Source of the DNA: Moellerella wisconsensis ATCC 35017
Lineage (GTDB): Bacteria; Pseudomonadota; Gammaproteobacteria; Enterobacterales; Enterobacteriaceae
Direction of reading: 5' to 3'
NCBI RefSeq assembly: GCF_001294465.1
Contig: NZ_LGAA01000027.1
Span: 31,292-95,291, forward strand
DNA length: 64,000 nucleotides
Made by a program: the position numbers and the translations under genes. Of this stretch, positions 39,926 to 49,981 are shown in pieces (within the stretch, counting starts at the first letter, position 1; each line of letters starts with the position of its first letter). A model generated the notes under the pieces. The model was not told the origin of the DNA. It was given only the letters and a program-made list of their open reading frames with translations, and made no database searches.

Positions 39926-40298
39926 AATAATAGAAACATTAAGAATTAATCGGCTCTGCTCTGGCTATAAGCCAATAAAGCAAAATTAGCGGCGCAAAGA
40001 ATCATTATTCTTATCTACGCCCATCACAGTACGAGTTATAGCTTACAGCTATGCAATTACACACTACGCCTGTATCAATATAATTTGATAAGTTCGGTAT
40101 ACCGGAGGGCTTAGTGATACGATAAATAATGCGCTGCCCCCAAAGAAGCATGGAGTTTAGCAAACCTTGAGCAAGTATGCATGATGAAATCCGAGTATAT
40201 TTACAAACCCAAGCATTAATAGCGGTTTACAGTTGTTCTGGTCTATGTTGCAATCATTAACATTGGCGTTAACTTAATTGATAAAAATATCGTTTCAA
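39926..40298. other. trmB-mutY divergent promoter region
   Basis: About 370 bp without a supported ORF or RNA. It should contain promoters for both genes; I could not assign boxes with confidence. Confidence 0.4.
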
Positions 40299-41336
40299 AT
40301 GGAAGCTCAACAATTCTCTCGTGCAGTGCTCAATTGGTACCATAAATATGGTCGCAAAACGCTTCCTTGGCAGCGTGAAAAATCCTCTTATCATGTATGG
40401 CTGTCTGAAGTTATGCTTCAGCAAACCCAAGTTGCCACTGTCGTTCCTTATTTTGAACGGTTTATTTCCCGATTTCCAACAGTTACGGATTTAGCTGCCG
40501 CCCCACTGGATGAAGTGCTGCATCTGTGGACCGGCCTTGGCTATTATGCGCGCGCGCGCAATTTACATAAAGCCGCGCAAATGATTGTCGAACAACATAA
40601 AGGTGTATTTCCGACACATTTCGATGAGGTCTTAAATCTTCCTGGAGTCGGCCGTTCTACTGCAGGAGCTATCTTATCACTCTCACAAAATCAACACTTT
40701 GCTATTTTGGATGGCAATGTAAAACGAGTTTTAGCCCGTTGTTATGCTATTGAGGGCTGGCCGGGTAAAACAGAGGTTGAAAATAAACTTTGGCAAATTA
40801 GCTGCGCAGTAACACCCGCCGAAGGAGTACAATATTTCAATCAAGCAATGATGGATTTAGGGGCGATGGTATGCACCCGCAGTAAACCGAAATGCGAACT
40901 ATGCCCATTACAATATGGTTGTCTAGCCCATGGAAGGAGTAATTGGCAGGATTATCCGGGTAAAAAACCGAAAAAAAGTCTTCCAGAAAAAACTCGCTGG
41001 TTTTTGATTTTACAGCAAGATGATAGTGTATGGCTCGAACAGCGCCCACCGACAGGAATTTGGGGCGGCTTATTTGCCTTCCCTCAATTCGAAAGCCAAG
41101 AAAGTTTACAGCAATGGCTAGCAGATTCAGGAATAGACCATCAAGTACCGGAGCAACTAATTGCTTTTCGTCATACTTTTAGTCATTTTCACCTAGATAT
41201 TATACCTGTAAAGGTTAATATTCAGGGGTTTTCATCTATGATGGATGAAGATAAAGGACTTTGGTATAACTTACAACGTGGCGCGACAATCGGTCTCGCT
41301 GCCCCAGTAGAAAATTTATTAAAACAATTGCGTTAA
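40299..41336 (+). CDS. mutY: A/G-specific adenine glycosylase
   Basis: Removes adenine opposite 8-oxoguanine. 345 aa from ATG 40299, where homology to E. coli begins (MEAQQFS); the longer frame starts at TTG 40278. Helix-hairpin-helix [15 protein letters not shown] with the catalytic Asp in [15 protein letters not shown]; iron-sulfur cysteines in [17 protein letters not shown] (spacing 6-2-5); C-terminal NUDIX-like domain with [12 protein letters not shown]. First gene of mutY-yggX-mltC. Confidence 0.96.
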   Translation: MEAQQFSRAVLNWYHKYGRKTLPWQREKSSYHVWLSEVMLQQTQVATVVPYFERFISRFPTVTDLAAAPLDEVLHLWTGLGYYARARNLHKAAQMIVEQHKGVFPTHFDEVLNLPGVGRSTAGAILSLSQNQHFAILDGNVKRVLARCYAIEGWPGKTEVENKLWQISCAVTPAEGVQYFNQAMMDLGAMVCTRSKPKCELCPLQYGCLAHGRSNWQDYPGKKPKKSLPEKTRWFLILQQDDSVWLEQRPPTGIWGGLFAFPQFESQESLQQWLADSGIDHQVPEQLIAFRHTFSHFHLDIIPVKVNIQGFSSMMDEDKGLWYNLQRGATIGLAAPVENLLKQLR

Positions 41337-41361
41337 CTGCCTGCCTATTGAGGACATAAAT

Positions 41362-41634
41362 ATGAGCAGAATAATTTTTTGTACATTTTTACAACGTGAG
41401 GCTGAAGGCCAAGACTTTCAGTTATATCCAGGCGAATTAGGTAAAAAGATATTTAATGAAATATCTAAAGAGGCATGGAGCCAATGGATGAGCAAACAAA
41501 CCATGCTAATCAATGAAAAAAAACTTAACACCATGAATGTTGACGACAGAAAATTACTCGAACAAGAAATGGAAAAGTTCCTATTCCAAGGTCACGATAT
41601 TAAAATTGACGGTTACACGCCACCAGAAGAATAA
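41362..41634 (+). CDS. yggX: oxidative-damage protection protein YggX (Fe trafficking)
   Basis: 90 aa, associated with iron trafficking and protection of iron-sulfur clusters. The conserved Cys7 is in [30 protein letters not shown] and the C-terminal GYTPPEE are typical. It follows mutY, an iron-sulfur enzyme, by 25 bp. Confidence 0.95.
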   Translation: MSRIIFCTFLQREAEGQDFQLYPGELGKKIFNEISKEAWSQWMSKQTMLINEKKLNTMNVDDRKLLEQEMEKFLFQGHDIKIDGYTPPEE

Positions 41635-41643
41635 TTTGTGGAT

Positions 41644-41668
41644 CTGTCAGGTACTTAATACCTGACAG
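41644..41668 (+). other. stem-loop between yggX and mltC
   Basis: Perfect 10-bp stem (CTGTCAGGTA / TACCTGACAG) with loop CTTAA and no T-run, in the 60-bp spacer. Could adjust relative mRNA levels or partially terminate. Confidence 0.5.
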
Positions 41669-41694
41669 ACACCCTGTTAGATGTTGTGAGTCCT

Positions 41695-42765
41695 ATGAAA
41701 AAATTATTAGCGCTGACGTTATGTATCCCTTTGCTGATATCTTGTTCCAACAAGAAAGAAATCGCGTTTGAACCTAATTATGTAAAAGACACTAATGGAT
41801 TTGATATTTTAATGGGGCAATTTGCCCATAATATTGAAAATATTTGGGGGATTAAAGAAGTCCTCATTGCAGGACCTAAAGATTACGTTAAATATACGGA
41901 TCAATATCAAACACGTAGCCATATCAACTTTGATGCGGGTACCATCACCATTGAAACTATTTCATCAATTGAACCTGCGGCTCATTTGAAAAAAGCCATA
42001 GTTACCACATTATTAATGGGTGACGATCCTGGTTCTATTGATCTCTATTCAGATATTAACAATATTCCCCACAGCAAAGAGCCATTCCTTTTTGGTCAGG
42101 TTGTCGATAATACCGGTGAGCCTATTCGTTGGGAATGGCGAGCAACTAAATTTGCAGATTATCTGATAGATAAAAAAATACAGCGCCGTCAATCTGGGCT
42201 AAATGTCGTGTGGTCAGTTACTCTACAATTAGTTCCGAATCATTTAGACAAACGCGCACATAAATATTTGCCGTATGTCCGTAAGGCGTCTGCAAAATAT
42301 GGTATTGATCAGTCGCTAATTTTAGCCATTATGCAAATTGAATCGAGTTTTAACCCTTATGCAGTAAGTCGCTCCGACGCGATGGGCCTAATGCAAATTA
42401 TGCCTAATACCGCCGGTAAAGATGTTTTCCGCTCTCAAGGAAAATCTGGCGTCCCTAGCCGCAGTTATCTTTTTGATCCAGAAAAAAATATTGATACTGG
42501 TACTGCTTATTTAGCTATTTTACAAAATAGCTATTTAGGTGAGATAACTAACCCAACATCAAGGCGTTATGCGGTAATAACCGCTTATAACGGAGGTGCC
42601 GGCAGCGTACTTAGGGTATTCCATAGCGATAAAAAACGTGCCGCACAGTTAATCAATGGCTTGGAGCCTGGAGATGTTTTTGAAACGTTGAAAACTAAAC
42701 ATCCTGCCGCAGAATCACGTAATTATCTCATTAAGGTTAATAAAGCGCAGAAAAGCTATCGTTAA
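41695..42765 (+). CDS. mltC: membrane-bound lytic murein transglycosylase C
   Basis: Outer-membrane lipoprotein that cleaves peptidoglycan glycan strands, forming 1,6-anhydromuropeptides. Lipobox LLISC (Cys16 from ATG 41695); the frame also opens at GTG 41686. N-terminal DUF3393 domain ([21 protein letters not shown]) is followed by the SLT domain with the catalytic Glu in [28 protein letters not shown] and [13 protein letters not shown]. 356 aa, the usual length. Confidence 0.96.
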   Translation: MKKLLALTLCIPLLISCSNKKEIAFEPNYVKDTNGFDILMGQFAHNIENIWGIKEVLIAGPKDYVKYTDQYQTRSHINFDAGTITIETISSIEPAAHLKKAIVTTLLMGDDPGSIDLYSDINNIPHSKEPFLFGQVVDNTGEPIRWEWRATKFADYLIDKKIQRRQSGLNVVWSVTLQLVPNHLDKRAHKYLPYVRKASAKYGIDQSLILAIMQIESSFNPYAVSRSDAMGLMQIMPNTAGKDVFRSQGKSGVPSRSYLFDPEKNIDTGTAYLAILQNSYLGEITNPTSRRYAVITAYNGGAGSVLRVFHSDKKRAAQLINGLEPGDVFETLKTKHPAAESRNYLIKVNKAQKSYR

Positions 42766-42786
42766 TTAATCTGGCGGTTCTAGGTT

Positions 42787-42837
42787 ATCCCCACCAATGC
42801 TTCCTAACAAGGAAATATATCATGGTGGGGATTTCTT
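42787..42837 (+). terminator. terminator after mltC
   Basis: A 10-bp stem ATCCCCACCA / TGGTGGGGAT encloses a smaller TTCC/GGAA hairpin and is followed by TTCTTATTTTAT. Confidence 0.7.
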
Positions 42838-42940
42838 ATTTTATATTTTACTTTTATGCTTACAAGCTAAACATCTTGATTAATTATTAGCTAACTCGTT
42901 GAAAAAACGCGCATACAATCACTATTTTAAATAATTTTTA

Positions 42941-42969
42941 TTGACGCTCTACTGAATATCGGGTTTAAT
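42941..42969 (+). promoter_or_regulatory. sigma-70 promoter of tRNA-Phe
   Basis: TTGACG (42941-42946) and TTTAAT (42964-42969) are 17 bases apart, ending 10 bases before the mature tRNA 5' end. Confidence 0.7.
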
Positions 42970-42979
42970 ACACCTCGTT

Positions 42980-43055
42980 GCCCGGATAGCTCAGTCGGTA
43001 GAGCAGGGGATTGAAAATCCCCGTGTCCTTGGTTCGATTCCGAGTCCGGGCACCA
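42980..43055 (+). tRNA. tRNA-Phe (anticodon GAA)
   Basis: A 76-nt tRNA with encoded CCA. Acceptor arms GCCCGGA / TCCGGGC pair; the D arm contains AGCTCAGTCGGTAGAGC, the anticodon stem-loop GGGGA-TTGAAAA-TCCCC gives anticodon GAA, and the T arm has GGTTCGATTCC. It follows mltC, corresponding to the pheV neighbourhood that is a known island insertion site in enterobacteria. Parts of its 3' end recur at 52306 and 54324. Confidence 0.98.
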
Positions 43056-43137
43056 CAAATTTTGAAGCCTCGCAGAAATGCGAGGCTTTTTGCGTTATAA
43101 CAATCAGCAAAATCTACTTTCCTCAAAATTTAAACTC
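43037..43137 (+). repeat. att-like direct repeat, copy 1 (tRNA-Phe 3' end and flank)
   Basis: 101 bp that reappear at 54324-54424 with four mismatches. It covers the last 19 bases of the tRNA, its terminator and about 45 bp beyond. Confidence 0.9.
43065..43091 (+). terminator. terminator of tRNA-Phe
   Basis: Stem AAGCCTCGCA / TGCGAGGCTT, GAAA loop, five T. The identical hairpin occurs at the distal repeat (54351-54378). Confidence 0.92.
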
Positions 43138-43226
43138 AACTGAATTCTACTCGATTCTATCTATAAGGGTCTAATTATCCAAGATACCTTGTTAGAGGTA
43201 TCATAACCAAAACTAACGAGATCAGT

Positions 43227-43545
43227 ATGGGTCGTAAATCCTTTACGCCAGAGTTCAAACAAGAGTGTGTTGAACTGGTTATCCGCCAGGATTATTAAGT
43301 TAAACAAGCAAGTTAAACAAGCGGCGATCGCGATGGATGTGGGTCTGTCCACATTACAGCGTTGGTTGCGTCAGTATCGTGGGGAACAAAAAGAAATACC
43401 CTCTAAAGCATCTGCTATTAACCCAGAATAACAACGAATTCAGGAACTGAAAGCCCAAGTAAAACAGTTAAAAAGTGACAGTGACCTGTTAAAAAAAGCG
43501 TCAGCCTTTTTCGCCATGGAAATGAACGGCAGTAAGTCGCGCTGA
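43227..43545 (+). pseudogene. IS3-family transposase OrfA, broken
   Basis: The start MGRKSFTPEFKQECVELVIRQ is a typical IS3-family OrfA helix-turn-helix protein. The frame is lost where a 13-base unit AAGTTAAACAAGC is duplicated (43297-43309 and 43310-43322), creating a TAA; then AAIAMDVGLSTLQRWLRQYRG resumes in another frame, with a further TAA in place of a Gln codon before the coiled-coil RIQELKAQVKQLKSDSDLL. Not functional. Confidence 0.85.
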
Positions 43546-44255
43546 AGCTGAAAAAAGCTGGATACAAAGTGAAGCAGGTATGTCGTTTGTTGTCGGTGGG
43601 ACGTAGTACATTCTACGCCCGTTGTAACCCCAAACTAATCTGTGATGAACACATTCGCTTAAAGACCGTAGTGCGTCACGTCCATCGGATTATGGATGCT
43701 ACCTATGGTACTCGACGTATGACAGCAGAGCTGTGCGAATGGAGTTTTAAGATTGGCCGTTACAAGATCAGAAAGTTAATGAAGTCACTACAACTGGTTG
43801 CTAAACGCCCTAAACAACACCGTTATCCGATGTTAGGTAAACTATCAGTCATTGCGCCAAACAGGCTAACAGACAATTCAATCCTGACCGCGTAAACACG
43901 TATTGGTCGGGTGATATTACCTATATACGTACAGGTCAAGACCGGCTTTACCTAGCGGTTATTATGGATTTATATTCCCGCAAAATAATTAGCTGGGCAT
44001 TCTCCGATACGCCTAATAGTGAGTTAACTACTCGCGCATTATGCTTAGCGGTAAACAAACGCCAACCTAAGGGGGAAGTGGTATTCCACTCGGATCAGGG
44101 TGGCCAATACACCAGTGATGCATTTCAGCGTTGCATGAAAGAACACAATGTCGTTTCTAGCATGAGTCGCAGAAGAAATTGTTTAGATAATGCGGTTATC
44201 AAACACGTCATCAGGCAATTGCTAATATTATCGATTACATCGAACCGGTTTATAA
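43539..44255 (+). pseudogene. IS3-family transposase OrfB, broken
   Basis: Reads KLKKAGYKVKQVCRLLSVGRSTFY and the HTH_21 region, then is frameshifted near 43868; the rve domain continues as WSGDITYIRTGQDRLYLAVI, HSDQGGQYTSDAF and SMSRRRNCLDNAVI. The catalytic Glu position appears as Lys, and an internal deletion joins it to the C-terminal end (HQAIANIIDYIEPVYNQKR in another frame). Abuts an IS21 fragment. Confidence 0.85.
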
Positions 44256-44400
44256 TCAAAAACGATAAGATTCATTCTCTATTTCAAGAATATGACAATG
44301 ATGAACTAATCGCTCTAATAGTGCTTTCGTCATCTTTGTATCCGTGAATAATTTTACCCATTCTGAAAAGTCAAGGTTTGTTGTAATGATTAAATTCGTT
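44256..44400 (-). pseudogene. C-terminal fragment of an IstB-like IS21 helper ATPase
   Basis: In one open minus-strand frame ending at TGA 44256-44258 the translation reads NLIITTNLDFSEWVKLF, then ALLERLVHHCHILEIENESYR, which is the conserved end of IstB transposition helper proteins. The rest of the gene and IstA are absent. Confidence 0.75.
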
Positions 44401-44570
44401 TATTCATGTAACTAACCGATAAAATAAAAGAATAATTTCTCTCCTAGCTGACTAAAAGGCAAATAACCTAATTGGGCTCGATACATTCAACGATTGTCTG
44501 TTAACCACTAGACTCACTTGGAAGAAAAGCGATTACCGAAGCGATGTCTCACTGCTTCAAATATGACAGC

Positions 44571-44858
44571 TTACACATTTTCGCCGCAGAAGCCTCCGGT
44601 ACTTGCAGTCAAATTCAAGGCTTCACAATCACAACAATCTAAAGAGAACGTTATACGCAGTTTTTCACCATTATTACATCGGAACTCAAAACCATGTGAA
44701 CACCAACATTGGTTGCTTTTATTCACCACCATTTGACCTGTATGAGCTTGTTTCAAGGCAAAAAGCACGGTGTCAATGATCTTCAAATCCACCACCGTGA
44801 TCATTGAAAAATACTCCACCTGCGCAAGGGTTAAGAAAAACAACATAACAATGGTCAA
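44571..44858 (-). CDS. hypothetical cysteine-rich small protein
   Basis: An open frame of 95 codons. The N-terminal part is hydrophobic; the C-terminal half has seven cysteines ([12 protein letters not shown] and [12 protein letters not shown], and GFCGEN), a pattern suggestive of metal binding or disulfides. I do not recognise the family. It lies between IS debris and the fimbrial chaperone. No clear ribosome site; it could be a fragment of a larger gene. Confidence 0.35.
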   Translation of the reverse strand: MTIVMLFFLTLAQVEYFSMITVVDLKIIDTVLFALKQAHTGQMVVNKSNQCWCSHGFEFRCNNGEKLRITFSLDCCDCEALNLTASTGGFCGENV

Positions 44859-44975
44859 GTTGCTTCCTTATTTCAGAAGGAAGAAAAAAGATATAGAGGT
44901 ATATCGATGATTTTAATAGAATATAACTGTAATCTTATCGGTGCTCATCCCCATCATGAGCACCGATACTGACGA

Positions 44976-45689
44976 TTATCCTGCAGGCGTCACCTTAATA
45001 GTCGCATTGTTTTGCATCTTAAATCCATAGCGGCTCAGAGGAGAGATATCAATCGCACTCAAGGCACCTTTCACGTCAACCGTTTTTTGTTCACCTGGGC
45101 GCAAATAAAATTGCCCCAAACTGTAAACTTGCCCGGCCGGTTGCCCCGTAAAATTAGGCGCTAAACGGATAACTTGCTTGCCGGTGTTTTTTAAGATTAA
45201 TATATTGCCGGTTTGCGTCACTTTCAGCGTATCCCACGGCGTAGGGCTGACGCTCATTCCTGACGGCATAATCAGCATCGCCACATCTTGACGGATAGGC
45301 ATTTTCGCAGCATTCGTTTTGGTCGCGCCAACCCCTTGGAAAGAGACTTTTAACAACACTTCATCCGTTAAATCAAGTCCCTTTTTCAACACAAAGTTGA
45401 GTTGTTGGCTTTGCTCCGGCTCAATCCGAATAATCGGTGGTGATACCATGACATCTTGAGCTAATGCTTGACCACCTTCAATATCAGATACCTTCGTCGA
45501 CAATAAAATTGGCTCTTTACCTGTATTTTTCACACTAAACACTTTGCGCGGCTCTCCCGCATCGACAATCACTGTCATCGTTTCCAGTTGAAAACTCGCG
45601 TGTGCCAGCCCACTGAGTAAGCACAGGCTGCCAATAACACCTTGTCGTAGTCGTTTTATAATAATCATGTTCATTTTATTCAATCTCAT
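44976..45689 (-). CDS. periplasmic fimbrial chaperone (YhcA-like)
   Basis: 237 aa with signal peptide (cleavage after AHA, about residue 31) and two Ig-like PapD-type domains. Visible: FQLETMTVIVDAGEPRKVF (G1-like first strand), PPIIRIEPEQSQQLNFVLKK, IRQDVAMLIMPSG and the C-terminal LRPGEQKTVDVKG. It delivers subunits to the usher. Last gene of the minus-strand fimbrial operon, 83 bp after the usher stop. Similarity is nearest to the E. coli YhcA type as far as I can judge. Confidence 0.85.
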   Translation of the reverse strand: MRLNKMNMIIIKRLRQGVIGSLCLLSGLAHASFQLETMTVIVDAGEPRKVFSVKNTGKEPILLSTKVSDIEGGQALAQDVMVSPPIIRIEPEQSQQLNFVLKKGLDLTDEVLLKVSFQGVGATKTNAAKMPIRQDVAMLIMPSGMSVSPTPWDTLKVTQTGNILILKNTGKQVIRLAPNFTGQPAGQVYSLGQFYLRPGEQKTVDVKGALSAIDISPLSRYGFKMQNNATIKVTPAG

Positions 45690-45772
45690 TTTACTCTATT
45701 GTTCAATTTGGGATTTCTCATCCCACATATGCTAATGAAGGTGTGAGCCGAGTCATAACACGGCTTTTCTTA

Positions 45773-48289
45773 TCAGTGGCACATCGCCTCAGCCTCTTCA
45801 TATAATGTATTCGGGTCAAAGTGAGGTGGCACCGGATAATCTATTAAGCACTCGGCTTGATTCGCCATCCGTAATCGTACCGGCTGACCAATTTGCTCAT
45901 TACTCAGCATCGCATTCCCATTACCCATCACAATCCCCATCAGTTGTCCTTTCTCATCCACTAAGCTGCTGCCCGAGGGTGCAGGCGTGCCATCCGCTAA
46001 GGTGATACTGAGCAGCAATTGCTTCATCAAGGTGGCTGACACTTCTCGTGAAATTACTGTACCTTTTGCCACCGCCACATCAAACGAAGTCGTTTCTAAA
46101 CGCACATTCAACGGCAGGTTCTTGGTGTTCAACTGTACCGTGGTTTTGCGGCCTACAGGCAAAGTCGGAATAGCGGCAGTGCCCCAGTGATTGGTCACTG
46201 TCGTACCGCCTCCCAAGGTATTAATTTGTACGCCGCTTTGTCCCGGTACACGTAACACGCCAAAAGTATCACCCAGCGGCACCGCGGACGTGGCCAACAA
46301 GCCATCCGAATACACCACCGCACCCGAGGCTGACAACATCATGGCATGGGTGTTTTCATCCGTCCACGAACCGCTGCCCATCAATTGACTGTACGCAGTC
46401 GTCGCATTAACGCTGCCATTGACCCGCGTCTGCTCATCATTGTGCGACACCCCCATTGAATAGCCCCACAAGTTACTTGGTCGATGATTCAGCGTGCTGG
46501 TATAGGTAGTCGAATCTTGATAGCGCTGCATTTGCATACTGACTGAAGCTTTGCGTCCCAGTGGTACAGACGCATTCACAAATAACCGATTGTCGCGGTC
46601 ATTGCCCCCTTGCAAGCTGGTATTGAGGGACACAATTCCGATGCGTTTAGCATAACTGACCGTGTGTAACACGGTATCGGATTTATTCCCGTAATAATGG
46701 TTATATCCCAAGGCATAACTTAAACGCCCCCATTGAGCATTACCAATACTGGCTGACACGGAATTGGCCGTTTGGGTTTCACTGCTTTTTTGCCACCACG
46801 GCGCCGTCGCGCTATCACTCTCTATCTCCGTATCGGATTTTTGCAATGTCTCTTCCAGTGTCGGGTAGTCCCGTGTCCGGTATAAACTGGAGACACCCAA
46901 CGAGAGCGGTCCTAACCCAGAGCTAAGGCTGCCATCCCATTGCTGCCCCTGCTTGTCCTCATTGCGAGAATATTGCGCCCCTAAACTACTGCTAATCCGA
47001 CCCTGCTCGCCCCACTGGCGGGAGAGGCGTCCTCCCACCGATTGATAGCGGTTAGACATCTGCATCCCGGCCAAATAATCGGTGTGATGATAACGAGCCC
47101 CGCCTTCCACATTGGCTATCAGTGGAGTGTCCATGTTGTCATTCCCTGAGCGTCGACGGTATTGCCCGACCGCCACTTGGTAGGTCGGCTCACTCATGAT
47201 TTGGTCTAAGGCACGCGTGTTGGTGACCACACTAAACTGTTGTTGTCGACCATCATCTTGCAGTACCATCACTTGCAGGGGTTGACCACTGACCACTCCG
47301 TTAATGCGGTCTAACGAGAACGGTCCCGCCGGAACCAGTGTTCGGTACAACAGACGGCCATTTTGCAATACTTCCACCGTCGCGGGGGATTCGGCAACAC
47401 CGGTAATCGGCACCACGAGCGTATTGCTTGTCTGTAAGCTGGCATCGGAATACAGCTGTATCCCATCCAATGGCGTCCCACCAAATAAATTGCCTTGGGT
47501 ATTTATTTGCCCCAGTTGTACCATCGACCGCCATGGCGCAATGCTGCGAGCTAACGTGGTTTCATTAAACTGATATTGCGTGCTGTTTTGCCCCGCGGAC
47601 ACACTGCTATTATTGCGTAACATCCAGTTGTGCCAATTCATTCCGGATTCAAACTGCCCTTGATAAAAGTGCTGCGTATCGACCCCTTTCATTTGCATCC
47701 CGTAAAGACGGTAGTTGCTTAAGACGGCAAAGCCCCCGTAGGTCAGTTCATCACCGCGCAATTGTGGGTCAAAATCCGTTTCAGGCACCAACAAGTCAAT
47801 AGTAAACGTGTTTGGATGCGGGGTGACTTGGGCAGACGGGTAGAAGGTGACAATATCGGGACAGGCGGTAGCCGCATCATCCATTGCTACCGCTTTTAAC
47901 TTCAGCATCTTTTGCAAGACAGGCGTAAAACACACTTGACCAGTCTCCCCTACCATGATATTGGCCGGGTAACGAGAGCTGCCATTGACCACCATCGTCA
48001 CGTCATACTGCCCAGGCAAGAATTGGCTACTGTATTTGAAAAAATCGGCGACTTCCGCGCCGTACCCCAAGGATTTTAATGCACTGACATCAAAGTCTAT
48101 AGTCGATGCCGTCGAAGAAGAAACCGTCTTTGATAATACGGCTTGCGGTTGAGTCTGCCTGGCGGCTGTTGAGTCGGAAGTACTCATAGTCGCTTCAACA
48201 GGCGCATTATCGTGCGCCTGTGCCACGGAAAAAAAGGCACCAATCATCCAACCATGTCGCCAACGTACCCGCGGTTTGATGGATATCAT
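45773..48289 (-). CDS. outer-membrane fimbrial usher
   Basis: 838 aa. Signal peptide at residues 1-25. N-terminal domain with FDVSALKSLGYGAEVADFF and FLPGQYDVTMVVNG, then a long beta-barrel with many aromatic strands and the plug (LNTRALDQIMSEPTYQVAVGQ region), and C-terminal Ig-like domains ending in GSSLVDEKGQLMGIVMGNG and a paired cysteine (AECLIDYP...MCH). It exports and assembles subunits. The gene is visibly richer in G+C than its neighbours, which suggests separate origin within the operon. Confidence 0.9.
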   Translation of the reverse strand: MISIKPRVRWRHGWMIGAFFSVAQAHDNAPVEATMSTSDSTAARQTQPQAVLSKTVSSSTASTIDFDVSALKSLGYGAEVADFFKYSSQFLPGQYDVTMVVNGSSRYPANIMVGETGQVCFTPVLQKMLKLKAVAMDDAATACPDIVTFYPSAQVTPHPNTFTIDLLVPETDFDPQLRGDELTYGGFAVLSNYRLYGMQMKGVDTQHFYQGQFESGMNWHNWMLRNNSSVSAGQNSTQYQFNETTLARSIAPWRSMVQLGQINTQGNLFGGTPLDGIQLYSDASLQTSNTLVVPITGVAESPATVEVLQNGRLLYRTLVPAGPFSLDRINGVVSGQPLQVMVLQDDGRQQQFSVVTNTRALDQIMSEPTYQVAVGQYRRRSGNDNMDTPLIANVEGGARYHHTDYLAGMQMSNRYQSVGGRLSRQWGEQGRISSSLGAQYSRNEDKQGQQWDGSLSSGLGPLSLGVSSLYRTRDYPTLEETLQKSDTEIESDSATAPWWQKSSETQTANSVSASIGNAQWGRLSYALGYNHYYGNKSDTVLHTVSYAKRIGIVSLNTSLQGGNDRDNRLFVNASVPLGRKASVSMQMQRYQDSTTYTSTLNHRPSNLWGYSMGVSHNDEQTRVNGSVNATTAYSQLMGSGSWTDENTHAMMLSASGAVVYSDGLLATSAVPLGDTFGVLRVPGQSGVQINTLGGGTTVTNHWGTAAIPTLPVGRKTTVQLNTKNLPLNVRLETTSFDVAVAKGTVISREVSATLMKQLLLSITLADGTPAPSGSSLVDEKGQLMGIVMGNGNAMLSNEQIGQPVRLRMANQAECLIDYPVPPHFDPNTLYEEAEAMCH

Positions 48290-48377
48290 CGCGATAGCCC
48301 TCGTTTAATGTCGAGAATCAATTGAAAAAGTCCATTTTATCAGGGAAATACACCTAATATTTGTGTCGCGCAAAGGG

Positions 48378-49076
48378 CTAAAGACCAAAAGAAACACGCA
48401 GTGCTAAATCCCCATTCAACTCGGCACCATCCACTAATGGCCCATGGGTGTCAGCCAAACTGTTCAATGTGGGTGAGATAGTTAAGGTAACTGTGAATTG
48501 TTGTCCACTGGCGAGGGCACCGGCGGGTGTCGCCCAGCCGTGAAATTGACCTGACTGCAAGATGACAGAAGACTGCGGTAGCCCTATTCCTGTTTCATCG
48601 GGACTTTGGTATAACGAAACAGATTCGCCATCCACCTGCGCGTTCGCTAACGTCACGGTGTAATACCCTAAACTGCCCTGCCCATTAACCTGCCCTAGAC
48701 CAAAATGCGTCGGATCGCCGTCCGTCACACTGCTCGCGGCCATATCATTAACCCATATACGCATCCCGTCTATCGGCTGAGAACAGCTGATGTACAAAGT
48801 TTGCGTGATGAGGGGAAGGGGCTTCTGGTTATCGCGTTGAAAGAGACTGGCATGTAATTGGGCATACGGATAGGTCACTTCTGGAGTAGAAAAAGAACAC
48901 GTATCTTCTTCCAACACGTCGGGCATCACCGCTTGCGCAAAAACTCCCGACGAAAAGGATTCTGCAATGAGGGTCGAACTAAAGAAGAGACAGCCCCAAA
49001 ATAACACTACGATGCCACAGATAGATGGTGGCCGACGGAAAAACAGCCAAGGATATCGTTTTTTTATTATCGTCAT
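48378..49076 (-). CDS. fimbrial subunit-like protein, probable DUF1120 type (minor or tip)
   Basis: 232 aa with an N-terminal signal or anchor (FFRRPPSICGIVVLFWGCLFF region, about residues 12-35). The mature part has two cysteines (TCSFSTPEVTYPYAQL and LYISCSQPIDGM), GYYTVTLANAQVDGE and ends LALRVSFGL, the same layout as the three upstream subunits. Being shorter in conserved motifs and adjacent to the usher it may be a minor or adhesive subunit. Composition resembles the usher gene. Confidence 0.75.
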   Translation of the reverse strand: MTIIKKRYPWLFFRRPPSICGIVVLFWGCLFFSSTLIAESFSSGVFAQAVMPDVLEEDTCSFSTPEVTYPYAQLHASLFQRDNQKPLPLITQTLYISCSQPIDGMRIWVNDMAASSVTDGDPTHFGLGQVNGQGSLGYYTVTLANAQVDGESVSLYQSPDETGIGLPQSSVILQSGQFHGWATPAGALASGQQFTVTLTISPTLNSLADTHGPLVDGAELNGDLALRVSFGL

Positions 49077-49189
49077 ATTGAACTACTAAGTTTAGTCTAA
49101 ATAAACGCCTTGAAAACGAGCAAAAAGGCAAGGCTTCTCTCGATTAAAATAGCCATCCTCGCATATTGCTAGAATGGCTAAAATAAAAA

Positions 49190-49903
49190 TCAAACACCAA
49201 AACTAAAGGTAAGAATAGATTGGCCGATAAAATCAACCCCCTCAGAAATATCGATACCAATTGTAGCTAATGTTTCATTTGATAGAATATAAGAACGGTT
49301 AGAATCATTACGATTATAGATATCTGCAGTAAAGACTTTTCCAGAAACCAATGCAAGTTCATCCACAGCAACATTTTTTTGTTGTTTACTAGTCCAACCG
49401 ATAGTGACATTTTTTTGTAAAACAGTATCTTGATTCCATGTGCCCGCATTAGGACCATCATTAGCACGACTCAGAAATGCAGGCTGCCCATCAACCATCA
49501 CATTACTCCATTTAAATACAATTCCCCCAACTTGCTGTTCAGTATTGTCGGCATTGACCAGATTAAATGTCGCATATTTAGCATTGATATTTTCCGTACT
49601 AGAGATAATGGTATCTACACTGGGATAAGCATCTTCACCTTTAAAGGTTAAATAGGTTTCTGCATCACAGCTGACAGTTAATTGGTTACTGACTGATGGA
49701 AATTGGTAAACACTGGTATTAGAAATTAAACTGGGTGAATAATTTCCCAACGCATATAATAAATCATCATTCCCACCATTCACCGTACAGGTTGGTGGCT
49801 TAATATCTCCCGTCACTTGAATATTGGCGACGGGGCCTGCAGCTAATGCACTCGCCGATAAAAAAGTGACCAATACAGATAAACCTAACAATTGTTTTTT
49901 CAT
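49190..49903 (-). CDS. fimbrial subunit, probable DUF1120 type
   Basis: 237 aa from ATG 49903 (AGGA 9 bases upstream; a TTG at 49909 extends it by two). Signal peptide ends at LAAG/ALAA. Mature start VANIQVTGDIKPPTCTVNGG, cysteine pair completed in LTVSCDAETYLTFKG, end ILTFSFGV. It is a paralogue of the next two genes upstream; order and similarity suggest tandem duplication. Confidence 0.82.
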   Translation of the reverse strand: MKKQLLGLSVLVTFLSASALAAGPVANIQVTGDIKPPTCTVNGGNDDLLYALGNYSPSLISNTSVYQFPSVSNQLTVSCDAETYLTFKGEDAYPSVDTIISSTENINAKYATFNLVNADNTEQQVGGIVFKWSNVMVDGQPAFLSRANDGPNAGTWNQDTVLQKNVTIGWTSKQQKNVAVDELALVSGKVFTADIYNRNDSNRSYILSNETLATIGIDISEGVDFIGQSILTFSFGV

Positions 49904-49981
49904 ATTCAAAATCCTGTTATTATCAACTGGGGGCGTTTAATAAAAAGTAGTCATGCGCTGACATAGCAACCCAATCAATAT

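Noticed and set aside
43010..43140. Second functional tRNA gene at 54.3 kb
   Set aside because: Only the last part of the tRNA sequence is present there, with substitutions in the acceptor end; no 5' half upstream.
45805..47573. Several frames antisense to the usher gene
   Set aside because: The usher is clearly coding over the full length; its higher GC content reduces stops on the other strand.
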